A stretch of 37,745 bases of DNA from Candidatus Daviesbacteria bacterium RIFCSPHIGHO2_02_FULL_43_12 (GTDB lineage: Bacteria; Patescibacteriota; Microgenomatia; Daviesbacterales; UBA10151). Below are positions 20,942 through 28,686 of the stretch, in pieces. Below the pieces are notes generated by a model that searched no databases, was not told the origin of the DNA, and was given only the letters and a program-made list of their open reading frames with translations. Numbering within the stretch: the first letter of the stretch is position 1; every line of letters starts with the position of its first letter. The position numbers were made by a program, and so were the translations under genes. The DNA is taken from assembly GCA_001776775.1 (NCBI GenBank), contig MFDD01000002.1, positions 1 to 37,745 on the forward strand, in the 5' to 3' direction.

Positions 20942-21994
20942 ATGTACAAGCCCAACTACATCATTTCACCATCAATCCTCTCAGCAGTATCAGAGATAGC
21001 CCAAATCAAGACCTTGGTTGAAAGATCCCGAGTCCTCCCGCTTAACGAAGCACAGATGCGCCGACAGGCTATTGTGCGCATGGCGCATACCTCTACTTCT
21101 ATTGAAGGCAATAAACTAGCCGAGTTTCAGGTTAAAAAGGTTTTGGCAGGTGAAAAGATTGCCGGAGATGAAAAAAGCATTCAGGAGGTGAAAAATTATC
21201 AAGTGGCCCTGCAAAAAATAGAAGAGTTGTCTGTAAGCTATACGCATCTGACGATAGATAAAATTCTGCAGCTGCATCAGATTTTAATGAAGGGACTACT
21301 GGAGACCAAAAAAAGTGGACATTTCCGCCCTGCCTCAATCTTTGTTGTAGATGATTTGGGTAATGGTCAGGAGATTCTAAGATATGAGGGTCCGGTAGCC
21401 TCTAAGGTGCCTTTTCTGATCAATCAACTATTACTTTGGGTTAATTCTTCAAGCATGATTCATCCGATCATCAAAGCTGGTATTTTTCACCTCCAATTCG
21501 TTTCGATCCATCCTTTTACCGATGGCAACGGACGTATGGCAAGACTGTTAACTCAGTACCTACTTTACCGGGACGGCTGGGATTTTCGAAAAATAATCGT
21601 TCTGGAAGATTATTACAATCGAGATCGACAGGGTTACTACAATGCAGAAAACATGGTTCAAGGGAAGCGTTATCAAGAGGGTCAGGACATTACTACCTGG
21701 TTAGAATATTTTGTGGGAGGATTCCTGGTTGAAGCCCAAAAGGTCGCCGAGGCAATCTCCTCGATAGGTTTTGACAAGATAGCACTAAAGGGCGGCCAAG
21801 TCTTTTTGGATAAAGATGAAGCCATTATTGTCGATTTTCTGACCACCACCGGAAGGATTACATCTCAAGATGTTCAGGATATCTTGGGAATTGCCAAAAG
21901 AACAGCCCAGCTTAGACTAAAGGCTCTCGTGGATAAGGGGATGCTAGTATCACAGGGCAAGGGACCAAGCACTTATTATGTCCTGAGTAACTAG
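20942..21994 (+). CDS. Fic-domain protein (AMPylator-like) with C-terminal helix-turn-helix
   Basis: 350 residues from the ATG at 20942; a TTG further upstream precedes the -10 box and is rejected. The N-terminal inhibitory helix reads TSTSIEGN (50-57), the S/T-x3-E-G/N motif that blocks ATP binding in class II Fic proteins. The Fic active motif is HPFTDGNGRMAR (His190). After residue 280 a winged-helix-like segment (TGRITSQDVQDILGIAKRTAQLRLKALVDKGML) follows. Such proteins transfer AMP or another nucleotide to Tyr/Thr/Ser hydroxyls on target proteins. The whole layout is the widespread Fic/DUF4172-or-similar plus HTH type. It stands alone. Confidence 0.9.
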   Translation: MYKPNYIISPSILSAVSEIAQIKTLVERSRVLPLNEAQMRRQAIVRMAHTSTSIEGNKLAEFQVKKVLAGEKIAGDEKSIQEVKNYQVALQKIEELSVSYTHLTIDKILQLHQILMKGLLETKKSGHFRPASIFVVDDLGNGQEILRYEGPVASKVPFLINQLLLWVNSSSMIHPIIKAGIFHLQFVSIHPFTDGNGRMARLLTQYLLYRDGWDFRKIIVLEDYYNRDRQGYYNAENMVQGKRYQEGQDITTWLEYFVGGFLVEAQKVAEAISSIGFDKIALKGGQVFLDKDEAIIVDFLTTTGRITSQDVQDILGIAKRTAQLRLKALVDKGMLVSQGKGPSTYYVLSN

Positions 21995-22006
21995 TTTCTT
22001 ATCTGG

Positions 22007-22035
22007 TTGACTTCCGAAAGCATTTCCTGTATGAT
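22007..22035 (+). promoter_or_regulatory. Promoter of the second RRM gene
   Basis: TTGACT (22007-22012), a 17-base spacer and TATGAT (22030-22035). Transcription would start near 22042, giving a leader of about 78 bases. Confidence 0.7.
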
Positions 22036-22068
22036 GATAAATAGTACTATGATAGTTCCGGATTTAGT

Positions 22069-22115
22069 TTAACTAGTCCTAGGATCTAGAGCTAGTGACT
22101 AGTTAAGGTGGTGAG
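22069..22115 (+). promoter_or_regulatory. Leader hairpin and Shine-Dalgarno of the second RRM gene
   Basis: TTAACTAGTC (22069-22078) and GACTAGTTAA (22097-22106) form a perfect 10-bp stem; the inside (CTAG..CTAG) can add more pairs. The Shine-Dalgarno AAGGTGGTG begins at the base of the stem (its two A's are in the stem). Folding should limit ribosome access, as in cold-responsive leaders. Confidence 0.55.
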
Positions 22116-22119
22116 TTTT

Positions 22120-22374
22120 TTGAAAAAATTATTTGTAGGTTCCCTTCCTTGGGCTACTACTGACGAACAATTAAACGATTTATTCGCTCCTTTTGGACAA
22201 GTTCTTTCCGCTAAGGTTTTACAAGATCGAGAAACCGGACGAAGTCGCGGTTTTGGTTTTGTGGAAATGGCTGATGATGCAGCAGCTGATGAGGCTATTG
22301 CTAAACTCAATGGTTCAGATATGGATGGTCGTAAAATTGTAGTCAATGAAGCCCGACCTCGAGAAGATCGATAA
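22120..22374 (+). CDS. RRM-domain RNA-binding protein (minimal form)
   Basis: 84 residues if it starts at the TTG at 22120 (MKKLFVGSLPW), which is well spaced from the Shine-Dalgarno AAGGTGGTGAG; an upstream GTG at 22108 lies inside that site. A single RRM fills the protein: RNP2 LFVGSL and RNP1 RGFGFVEM. It lacks the Gly-rich tail of its paralogue at 13061-13447. It probably binds single-stranded RNA as a chaperone or post-transcriptional regulator. It has its own promoter, structured leader and terminator. Confidence 0.92.
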   Translation: MKKLFVGSLPWATTDEQLNDLFAPFGQVLSAKVLQDRETGRSRGFGFVEMADDAAADEAIAKLNGSDMDGRKIVVNEARPREDR

Positions 22375-22383
22375 GGTTTTTTT

Positions 22384-22421
22384 AAAAACAGGGTGAGGAT
22401 AAGTCTTTGCCCTGTTTTTTT
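22384..22421. terminator. Bidirectional terminator after the RRM gene
   Basis: AAAAACAGGG...CCCTGTTTTTTT forms a 9-bp or longer stem with T-runs on both strands. It ends the RRM transcript and also the convergent deacetylase transcript, whose stop is at 22426. Confidence 0.88.
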
Positions 22422-22425
22422 GTGC

Positions 22426-23352
22426 TCAAATTCTCCTGATAAAGTCTGCTAAGGGCAAACCTCCCGGAATTTTAATCCGGGGCATATTAAATAGATTACC
22501 CTCACTCTCTATTCTGCCGGTCCAAGTACCTACAGCGCCTACAAATCCCGACTCCCTGACAAGCTTCCAAAGTGCCGGGTTGGATGTGCCGTATGGGTAG
22601 GAAAAAAAGTTTATGGGTACGCCTAATATAGCTTCTAAAGTTTGCTTGCTCTGAGAAATCTCTTCCTTGGCCTGATCTAAGGAAAGAGTTGGTAAATTAG
22701 CATGATGAATAGTATGTGCTTGAAAAGAAACCAAACCTGAAGAGTGGATTTCTTTGACTTGATCCCAGTTCATATAATAACTAGTTCCAATGAGTCCCGT
22801 AGGCAAAAAAGAGGTAACGTGTATATCTAACCTTCTAATTATGGGGTAGGCGTTAATATAAAAATCTATATACCCATCATCAAAGGTTAGTACGATGGGT
22901 TTTTGAGGCGCCGGAACTGTTCCCATCAAAATAGCGTGTAAAGTGTCCAGAGAGATGGTGTGGTATCCATTGGAAACTAAATAGTTCAGCTGCTCTTCAA
23001 ATAGCTCAGGGGTTACCGAAAGATTATCCCTGGCCAGGTCCTTGCCGGGGTTAGGATTAGCCCCGATGTAATGATACATCAGAATAGGCACATTAATTTG
23101 TCTACCGTAATTTTTTGGAATAAAGTAGGCCGAAGAGGTGGCGGTTTTAGGCTTAGGGGTAGATGCAGCTGCTGTAGCTTGGACAGCTGTGAGGATGCTT
23201 TGGCGAATAGAACTCAAAGGAGTGCCAGATACCTTAATTTGATTAGGGGTTTTGGGAAGGAAGATAAAAGCAAAAATTAGCAGAGATAATATCAGGCACA
23301 AAGCTAGACTAATCTTTTTAACCCCAAACATAGATACTTGTGATTGTACCAT
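22426..23352 (-). CDS. Polysaccharide deacetylase (NodB domain), membrane-anchored
   Basis: 308 residues from the ATG at 23352; the ATG at 23331 (MFGVKKISLALCL) may be the true start because a -10 box lies between the two. An N-terminal helix (ISLALCLILSLLIFAFIF) anchors it, then a 50-residue Ala/Thr/Pro-rich linker, then the CE4 deacetylase: ILMYHYIG, IVLTFDDGY (catalytic and metal Asp), FQAHTIHHANL (two metal His), FFSYPYGT. It removes acetyl groups from N-acetylated cell-wall or surface polysaccharide, outside the membrane. It is divergent from tRNA-Leu(TAA) across an 18-bp palindrome. Confidence 0.92.
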   Translation of the reverse strand: MVQSQVSMFGVKKISLALCLILSLLIFAFIFLPKTPNQIKVSGTPLSSIRQSILTAVQATAAASTPKPKTATSSAYFIPKNYGRQINVPILMYHYIGANPNPGKDLARDNLSVTPELFEEQLNYLVSNGYHTISLDTLHAILMGTVPAPQKPIVLTFDDGYIDFYINAYPIIRRLDIHVTSFLPTGLIGTSYYMNWDQVKEIHSSGLVSFQAHTIHHANLPTLSLDQAKEEISQSKQTLEAILGVPINFFSYPYGTSNPALWKLVRESGFVGAVGTWTGRIESEGNLFNMPRIKIPGGLPLADFIRRI

Positions 23353-23360
23353 GGTACAAT
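23343..23360. promoter_or_regulatory. Palindromic divergent -10 element between the deacetylase and tRNA-Leu
   Basis: ATTGTACCATGGTACAAT is a perfect 18-bp palindrome. It contains TACAAT on the plus strand (23355-23360, 13 bases before the tRNA) and on the minus strand (23348-23343, 11 bases before the ATG at 23331). One symmetric site could start transcription both ways. Confidence 0.55.
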
Positions 23361-23373
23361 ACGATGGTTGTTT

Positions 23374-23458
23374 GCTGGTGTGGTGGAATGGTATACACGC
23401 GCGCCTTAAGAGCGTGTGGGCTACGCCTATGAGGGTTCGACTCCCTCCACCAGCACCA
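23374..23458 (+). tRNA. tRNA-Leu (anticodon TAA), CCA encoded
   Basis: Acceptor GCTGGTG/CACCAGC, anticodon stem CGCGC/GCGTG with loop CTTAAGA (anticodon TAA), long variable arm, T-arm GAGGG-TTCGACT-CCCTC, discriminator A at 23455, CCA at 23456-23458. Confidence 0.95.
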
Positions 23459-23539
23459 TATAGAACTTTTTACAAAATTCATAGGCTTGATTTATCTAGT
23501 ATATATCTGATAGATTTATAACTGACTAAATCAAATCAA

Positions 23540-23938
23540 ATGCCAGAACTAGAGGCACGTAAACCATTATCACCCTTTTCTTATCCTAAGTGGGTATTAT
23601 TGTTTTCAGCTGGAGTGCTTATTTCTACCATCTATTCCCTATTCCTTGCCCCGATGTATATTCAAGCTTCAAAAGATCTCAAGGCCGGTCGACATGCTTT
23701 TTATAACGAAAACTATAATGAGGCTATCGATAATTACTTGGCGGTACTAGACGTAGTCCCCTCTTCCAAGGAAGCTCGGATTTCTGTGGCCGAAGCATAT
23801 TTTAAAAACGAGAACCTATCAGATGATGAGTATGGCCTCATTTATCTGGAAGATCTTCGTTTGGAAAAAAACGACTGGACCAGAATAAAGGAGGTTATCC
23901 CTGCAAAATATGAAGAATATTTTGATGTCATAAAATAA
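23540..23938 (+). CDS. Membrane-anchored TPR-like protein
   Basis: 132 residues. One transmembrane helix (YPKWVLLFSAGVLISTIYSLFLA) is followed by a helical region with tetratricopeptide-like pairs: DLKAGRHAFYNENYNEAIDNYLAVLDVVP then SKEARISVAEAYFKNENL. The G-x3-F-Y-x4-Y-x-E-A-I-x2-Y pattern is typical of a TPR. It probably holds a partner near the membrane. The next gene, an M50-like membrane protein, starts two bases after its stop, so they are an operon and may work together. No clear promoter recognised. Confidence 0.75.
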   Translation: MPELEARKPLSPFSYPKWVLLFSAGVLISTIYSLFLAPMYIQASKDLKAGRHAFYNENYNEAIDNYLAVLDVVPSSKEARISVAEAYFKNENLSDDEYGLIYLEDLRLEKNDWTRIKEVIPAKYEEYFDVIK

Positions 23939-23940
23939 AG

Positions 23941-24474
23941 ATGTTTTTTATACCAGGTTGGTTGATCTCATTAGTCACATTCCCAGGGGTTATTGCCCAT
24001 GAGGCTGCCCATAGATTTTTTTGTGATTTGGCTAAAGTACCAGTGTATAGAGTTTGTTATTTTAGAGTTGGAAACCCTGCAGGGTTCGTCATTCATGGAC
24101 AGGTTAAATCTTTGCGGAGTTCCTTCTTGATCTCGGTCGGACCATTGATCGTAAATACCCTTCTTTGTATGTTGCTGACCTTTTCAGCCGCTTTCCCGTT
24201 GATGATTTTAAATGCCAAGAGTTATAATCCTGTTTTTATGCTAATCGCCTGGGTTGGATTTTCCATCGGTATGCATGCTTTTCCCAGTAATGAAGATATG
24301 TCTGGTTTTCTGGAGCAGGTTAAATTGACTCACGAAAGAGACTTCTTTTACTTCGTTTCTAAAATCTTTGCCTGGATAATTAAATTTGCCAATATGGCTC
24401 GAATCTTCTGGTTTGATTTCATCTACGCTTTTGCTATCAGTATGCTACTGCCTACTCTTCTGGTAGGGATCTAA
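23941..24474 (+). CDS. M50-like membrane zinc metalloprotease
   Basis: 177 residues with about four helices. The zinc motif VIAHEAAHRFFCDL (HExxH) lies in the first helix region, as in site-2-type intramembrane proteases. GNPAGFVIHG follows, and the SVGPLIVN helix resembles the family's second conserved block. The third ligand is uncertain: MHAFPSNEDMSGF contains an Asp in a suitable spot near His. It could cleave membrane or signal-anchored proteins. Coupled to the TPR-like protein gene two bases upstream. DUF3267-type proteins are an alternative label. Confidence 0.78.
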   Translation: MFFIPGWLISLVTFPGVIAHEAAHRFFCDLAKVPVYRVCYFRVGNPAGFVIHGQVKSLRSSFLISVGPLIVNTLLCMLLTFSAAFPLMILNAKSYNPVFMLIAWVGFSIGMHAFPSNEDMSGFLEQVKLTHERDFFYFVSKIFAWIIKFANMARIFWFDFIYAFAISMLLPTLLVGI

Positions 24475-24483
24475 CATATTCAG

Positions 24484-24555
24484 TCGGGGTGACAAGAATT
24501 GGACTTGCTACTTCTCGCTCCCAAAGCGAGCGTTCTACCGATGAACTACACCCCG
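24484..24555 (-). tRNA. tRNA-Pro (anticodon TGG)
   Basis: Minus strand: acceptor CGGGGTG/CACCCCG, anticodon stem CTCGC/GCGAG with loop TTTGGGA (anticodon TGG), T-loop TCCAATT, discriminator A. CCA is not encoded. It lies nine bases after the metalloprotease gene, on the opposite strand. Confidence 0.93.
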
Positions 24556-24624
24556 ATCGCCCATTATTGTAGCTTAATAGAGTAGTTTTGTACACCTAAA
24601 TTGTTTTAGAAAAGTTAATACCGC

Positions 24625-24653
24625 TTTAAAATTGTAGCTAGATCTGATATGTT
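24625..24653 (+). promoter_or_regulatory. Promoter of the HIT gene
   Basis: TTTAAA (24625-24630), 17-base spacer, TATGTT (24648-24653) with TG extension, six bases before the ATG. Confidence 0.5.
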
Positions 24654-24659
24654 TAAGCT

Positions 24660-25067
24660 ATGGAAGAATGTATTTTTTGTCAGATAATTGAGGGGAAAAT
24701 ACCCGGTTTTAAAATTTTTGAAAACGATGATATTCAAGCCTTCTTAACAATAGCTCCTATCAAACCGGGTCATACTCTGGTTGTTCCCAAAAAACATATC
24801 GATTATTTCTTTGATTTAGACGAAGTGCTAATGAATAAACTTATGGCTGTTTCAAAACAAGTAGCTGCTGATCTTCTAAAAGCTTTTCGTCCGACAACCC
24901 ATAAAATTGGAGTGATGATTGCTGGGTTGGAAGTTGCCCATGCTCACCTACATCTAATTCCCATGGACAATGAAGAGGAGTTAGATTTTTCTTTGGCTAA
25001 ACAAGTTTCGACAGATGAGTTAAAGGAAAATTTTGAAAAAATAAAGACTATTCAAACACCGGGGTAA
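24660..25067 (+). CDS. HIT-family nucleotide hydrolase/transferase
   Basis: 135 residues. The start CIFCQIIEGKIP with CxxC is typical of HINT-type proteins. The active motif VAHAHLHLIPM fits H-phi-H-phi-H-phi-phi. HIT proteins hydrolyse dinucleoside polyphosphates or nucleoside phosphoramidates in the cytoplasm. The length and layout are standard. The leaderless start is supported by the -10 spacing. Its 3' end overlaps the AlgJ-like gene (opposite strand) by 20 bases. Confidence 0.93.
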   Translation: MEECIFCQIIEGKIPGFKIFENDDIQAFLTIAPIKPGHTLVVPKKHIDYFFDLDEVLMNKLMAVSKQVAADLLKAFRPTTHKIGVMIAGLEVAHAHLHLIPMDNEEELDFSLAKQVSTDELKENFEKIKTIQTPG

Positions 25068-26160
25068 GAAGTCTCCATAAATCGCGCTCTGTTAATTCAT
25101 AAATCACAACATCTGGCCGAGTAGATTCAAAATCCTGCAGAGAATATGGCGCTATTCCCCACAGATAAGTCGACTCGCTAAAATGCTCAGAAAGAAAAGG
25201 GATTACATTTGTCAGAAATGAGTCTCTTAAAAATAACGCCTTGGGGGTACCTTGACCCTGGATAGCTTTGACTATCTTGGGACATTGAAAGTAGAGGTTA
25301 GGACAGGGTGAGACGATATCCAAGGCTTTTTCTCCTGACTTTAATTTTAGCATCGGTTCCTCTTCGTGTAGAAAAGTTTCTCCTCCCACTAAGACTGCCA
25401 AATCCTTACGCGGATTGTCCGCGTAGGAGACTGTAAAGTCTTCTAGGGGTGTGGGTTGCAAGCTTGGAAAGTCTGTAGATAAGCTTTTTAACAACTGCTG
25501 ATAAACGACCCAAGCTCCTAGCTGGTTCCAATGCGTATCGTATTTGTAGTAAACTTGCCCTAAGCTTTTGGCAAGCGTCAAGCTTTCTGTGGGGTCGATA
25601 ATAGAAATGTTAGAACCCTGGAGATACTTTTTAATTTGTTCTCTTTGGGATAACCCATTGCTAGATTTTAGATAACTTGGCAATAACTCCGGGTAAACAG
25701 TTTGAGCTTTGGGGGCAATAAGAAAGACAAATTTTGCTCCTTGAGTAGCCCAGTGTTCTTTGGCGTTAACTAAATTTGTTTTGACTTTCAAGAGTTCATC
25801 GTCTGTAAAAGGGTGGGCATGCAAACTATCTAAATAAGTATCCTCTGAGTTGTAAAAGAACCAATCATCCTTACCAATTGTTACCAAGTTGTTAGGTGAA
25901 CTTTTAAATAACTTGACTTGGATAATATTCCCAAGTTGAACAAGCAGTGGACGAAAACCAAAGTGGTCATTAAAAAAATCTGAGTATAGTTTGGGAAATG
26001 TTTTTAGGTTCTGTATTTTTAAGATCGGTTTTTGGGCTAAACTGCGGTTTTCTGTTAAAGTAAAGCGACTATTTACTCCCTTAAGATATCCAAAAACGGA
26101 GGAAGATATTACTATTAAAAATAAATATATTTGTAAGTAATAGTAAATATTTTTTCTCAT
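25048..26160 (-). CDS. AlgJ/AlgX-like O-acetyltransferase, membrane-anchored
   Basis: 370 residues from the ATG at 26160, two bases after the AlgI-like stop; a longer frame would overlap that gene. A signal anchor (YLQIYLFLIVISSSVFGYL) is followed by the SGNH-like fold: NDHFGFRPLL, GKDDWFFY, VFLIAPKAQTVYPELLP, the Asp-His dyad in YYKYDTHWNQLG, and the Ser region LFLRDSFLTN. AlgJ/AlgX-type proteins take acetyl groups passed by the MBOAT partner and put them on a surface polysaccharide, outside the membrane. The residue before the Ser is Arg, not Gly as in the common GDS. Confidence 0.88.
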   Translation of the reverse strand: MRKNIYYYLQIYLFLIVISSSVFGYLKGVNSRFTLTENRSLAQKPILKIQNLKTFPKLYSDFFNDHFGFRPLLVQLGNIIQVKLFKSSPNNLVTIGKDDWFFYNSEDTYLDSLHAHPFTDDELLKVKTNLVNAKEHWATQGAKFVFLIAPKAQTVYPELLPSYLKSSNGLSQREQIKKYLQGSNISIIDPTESLTLAKSLGQVYYKYDTHWNQLGAWVVYQQLLKSLSTDFPSLQPTPLEDFTVSYADNPRKDLAVLVGGETFLHEEEPMLKLKSGEKALDIVSPCPNLYFQCPKIVKAIQGQGTPKALFLRDSFLTNVIPFLSEHFSESTYLWGIAPYSLQDFESTRPDVVIYELTERDLWRLLTPVFE

Positions 26161-26161
26161 A

Positions 26162-27565
26162 TTAAAAACGAAAATAAATAAATGGTGCAAAGGTACTTCC
26201 GGCAACCGAAATTATGGAGTAAATAAACAAGGTGATAATAAAAATAGTCTTACCAAATTGGAGTACGGTTTGATGATTGCTTAAGGTTTGGTTAATTTTG
26301 GAAACTACGGGAAGAGCGGTAAAGATCGCAATAATTAGGATCAGTAGTTGGTAATTGGAAACAAAAATAAAGGGACTTAAAGTATGGTTTCCAGGGGTCA
26401 GGCCAAACATTATTTTGAGCAGAAATAAGGTGTAGTTTAAGCTGTCTGTTCTAAATATTAACCAACCAATCATAACTGCAAATATAGTGTATAAATACTG
26501 TATCGGTTTCCAGCTCCTAGCTAGAAACTTCCCTAAAAATAGCCTCTCTAAAACAAGTAAGATTCCGTAATACAATCCCCACATTACAAAGTGCCAACTT
26601 GCACCGTGCCAAAGACCTGTCAAAGTAAAAACTATAAGTATATTTAAACAAGTTTTTGTTAAGCCTCTTTGGCTGCCGCCCAGGGGGATATAAACATAGT
26701 CCCGAAACCAAGACGAAAGAGTCATATGCCATCTTTTCCAAAATTCCTGAATTGATCTGGAAATATAGGGATAATTAAAATTTTCATTGAAGTTAAAACC
26801 AAACATCTTTGCCAAGCCGATTGCCATGTCTGAATATCCAGAAAAATCAAAATATATTTGCAATGTATAAGCGAGTAGAGCGATCCATAAGAGCTCTGAA
26901 GATAAGTAATAGGGCCTGATTGCAAAGATTCGGTCAGCAACAGTCGCACAAGTATCGGCGATGACGACTTTTTTGGCTAGTCCTACAGCTAATCTAGCTA
27001 CTCCACTTGAGAAAAGCTCAAGTGACACCCCCCGTTTTCTAATTTGCCTGCCAATATCCTTGAAACGTACGATCGGTCCGGCGATCAGATGAGGGAATAA
27101 ACACATATATAGCAAAAATTTAGAAAACTTTTTTTCCGGGTTAATGGTCTTACGTTTGACATCAATTAAATATGACAGGGCGTGGAAGGTAATAAAGGAT
27201 ATTCCAAGAGGTGTATAAAGGCTAACGCTAGGAAGAGAGAGGTTTAGAAGAACAAGGGGCTTTAAAAGAAAACTTGCAAAAAATACTAGGTATTTAAAGT
27301 AAACCAGAATACCCAAGTTTGTCAGTATCCCAAAATAAAACCATAAATCCAAACCCTTTTTGCGTTTGGATATCCTCAGAGCGAATAGATAATTGATTAA
27401 AATAATACCCAGTAGCAAAAAGATATATGTAGTTTCTCCCCAGGCATAAAAAAATAAACTAGCCAGAATAAGAAAGAGGTTTTTATGTTTACGGAAAAGT
27501 AAAAAGTAGCCTACTAAAACAGTAGGGAGAAACAGAAATAAGAATATCGGTGAGCTAAAAAGCAT
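26162..27565 (-). CDS. MBOAT-family O-acyltransferase, AlgI type
   Basis: 467 residues with about ten helices. Signatures are SLFFYAWGE, LFPHLIAGPIVRF, YFDFSGYSDMAIGLAKMFGF, NYPYISRSIQEFWKRWHMTLSSWFRDYVYIPLGG, and LTGLWHGASWHFVMWGLYYG with the catalytic His. It moves acetyl groups from the cytoplasm across the membrane to a partner acetyltransferase, here the AlgJ-like protein encoded two bases downstream. Together they O-acetylate an exported polymer, perhaps cell wall or capsule. Confidence 0.95.
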   Translation of the reverse strand: MLFSSPIFLFLFLPTVLVGYFLLFRKHKNLFLILASLFFYAWGETTYIFLLLGIILINYLFALRISKRKKGLDLWFYFGILTNLGILVYFKYLVFFASFLLKPLVLLNLSLPSVSLYTPLGISFITFHALSYLIDVKRKTINPEKKFSKFLLYMCLFPHLIAGPIVRFKDIGRQIRKRGVSLELFSSGVARLAVGLAKKVVIADTCATVADRIFAIRPYYLSSELLWIALLAYTLQIYFDFSGYSDMAIGLAKMFGFNFNENFNYPYISRSIQEFWKRWHMTLSSWFRDYVYIPLGGSQRGLTKTCLNILIVFTLTGLWHGASWHFVMWGLYYGILLVLERLFLGKFLARSWKPIQYLYTIFAVMIGWLIFRTDSLNYTLFLLKIMFGLTPGNHTLSPFIFVSNYQLLILIIAIFTALPVVSKINQTLSNHQTVLQFGKTIFIITLFIYSIISVAGSTFAPFIYFRF

Positions 27566-27642
27566 CTGGAAATGAGAATATCATAAAAGATAGGTCTTTT
27601 ATAAGTGACGTAGTATTAGGATTTTCCTCTCCATGTTCTGCT

Positions 27643-28272
27643 CTAGACTCCCTCTAAGTAGCACTCCCCAGGGATCTTCGCGATTAGGGCCCAAACCTCC
27701 TTTACCATCGTAAGTAACCGCGTCATCCATCCTTGTCCTGGGTTTAGACTTAATTGATCCTCTGGGCCCACTGTCCATACATGGTAGGTTGAGTCTTCTG
27801 GATCGTCGGGTTTGCTGACGATCTTACCCAAATAGACATGATCCAGGTCTTGATGAGCTGCGACAGTTATTCTAGCAGTATACCCATTAGCCTCACCTTC
27901 ATTTTTATATAACCTTTGTCCAGCTTCGAACGAGGAATCTACTGCAAGTGCTACAGCGATACCTTCTGTTTGCTCACCATTAGAGGCAACATGCCAACCG
28001 TTCCAGGACCTCTGAGCTACATAAAGTGTAGCAGTTGGGTCGCCAGCCTGAAATGCTGGGTTTTGGACAGCTGTTCTAATAAAGTTTCCATTGCCGTTCA
28101 GCTCAGGAATCTCCTGATACCATCTATTTTTGGATCCATGGCTTCTACCGCCCATTCCTGCAAAGAGTCTAATATGTCTGCCGTCTGGACTCAGGGATGC
28201 TGCCACAACTCGACCCCTATTTGGATCAAGTAATTTTTGAAGATTTCTGACTGATTCTTTAGGTGTAATCAC
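27643..28272 (-). CDS. IMP cyclohydrolase-like (PurO-type) protein
   Basis: 209 residues, cytoplasmic. RGRVVAASLSPDGRHIRLFAGMGGRSHGSKNRWYQ resembles the start of archaeal-type IMP cyclohydrolases, where the G-R-S-x-x-S-x-N-R segment shapes the active site. PurO closes the ring of FAICAR to give IMP. No other purine gene is in the window and Patescibacteria usually lack full purine synthesis, so another role is possible. The start is a GTG at 28272 with no Shine-Dalgarno. Confidence in the coding call is higher than in the family call. Confidence 0.55.
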   Translation of the reverse strand: MITPKESVRNLQKLLDPNRGRVVAASLSPDGRHIRLFAGMGGRSHGSKNRWYQEIPELNGNGNFIRTAVQNPAFQAGDPTATLYVAQRSWNGWHVASNGEQTEGIAVALAVDSSFEAGQRLYKNEGEANGYTARITVAAHQDLDHVYLGKIVSKPDDPEDSTYHVWTVGPEDQLSLNPGQGWMTRLLTMVKEVWALIAKIPGECYLEGV

Positions 28273-28334
28273 TAACTCATAAATTAATATTACAGTCTTT
28301 AAAAGTCAATAGATAAATTTATAGGATATAGTGC

Positions 28335-28340
28335 TATGAT
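28335..28340 (+). promoter_or_regulatory. -10 box before the gene at 28346
   Basis: TATGAT, five bases before the GTG start; leaderless expression is suggested. Confidence 0.45.
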
Positions 28341-28345
28341 GTTGT

Positions 28346-28642
28346 GTGGATGAATTGACACCGGTTATGGAATATCGGATTCCTGGTGCCAATGCCAAGA
28401 TGCCGTTTGAGCTTGTGGTCTATGAGGACAGACTAGTTTGTATTACCTCCTGGACTTTTAAGACAAAGACTGATACTTACCTGTTTAAAGATATCAAAAG
28501 AGTAAATATTCAAAAAAACGAGTCCGGCTGGCCCAAATACTTAAGTATTTTTCTAAGAGATGGCAAGCATGTGACCTTTGATTTGGGTTATTCCAAAGCT
28601 GGAATAGAAATCCAAGAGTATATCGAGGCTAATATTTTCTGA
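28346..28642 (+). CDS. Small beta-rich protein, possibly PH-like
   Basis: 98 residues, soluble. The pattern PFELVVYEDRLVCITSW, TDTYLFKDIKRVNIQK, YLSIFLRDGKHVTFDLGYS, then a final helix IEIQEYIEANIF matches the seven-strand plus C-terminal helix layout of bacterial PH-like domains. No catalytic residues are evident. The GTG start is set by a -10 box five bases upstream. It precedes another unknown gene by 44 bases that has its own promoter. Confidence 0.6.
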   Translation: MDELTPVMEYRIPGANAKMPFELVVYEDRLVCITSWTFKTKTDTYLFKDIKRVNIQKNESGWPKYLSIFLRDGKHVTFDLGYSKAGIEIQEYIEANIF

Positions 28643-28651
28643 ATCTAATAG

Positions 28652-28680
28652 TTGTGAGGGTTTAGCCTAGTTCCTATAAT
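28652..28680 (+). promoter_or_regulatory. Promoter of the gene at 28687
   Basis: TTGTGA (28652-28657), 17-base spacer, perfect TATAAT (28675-28680), six bases before the ATG. Confidence 0.7.
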
Positions 28681-28686
28681 AGCTAC

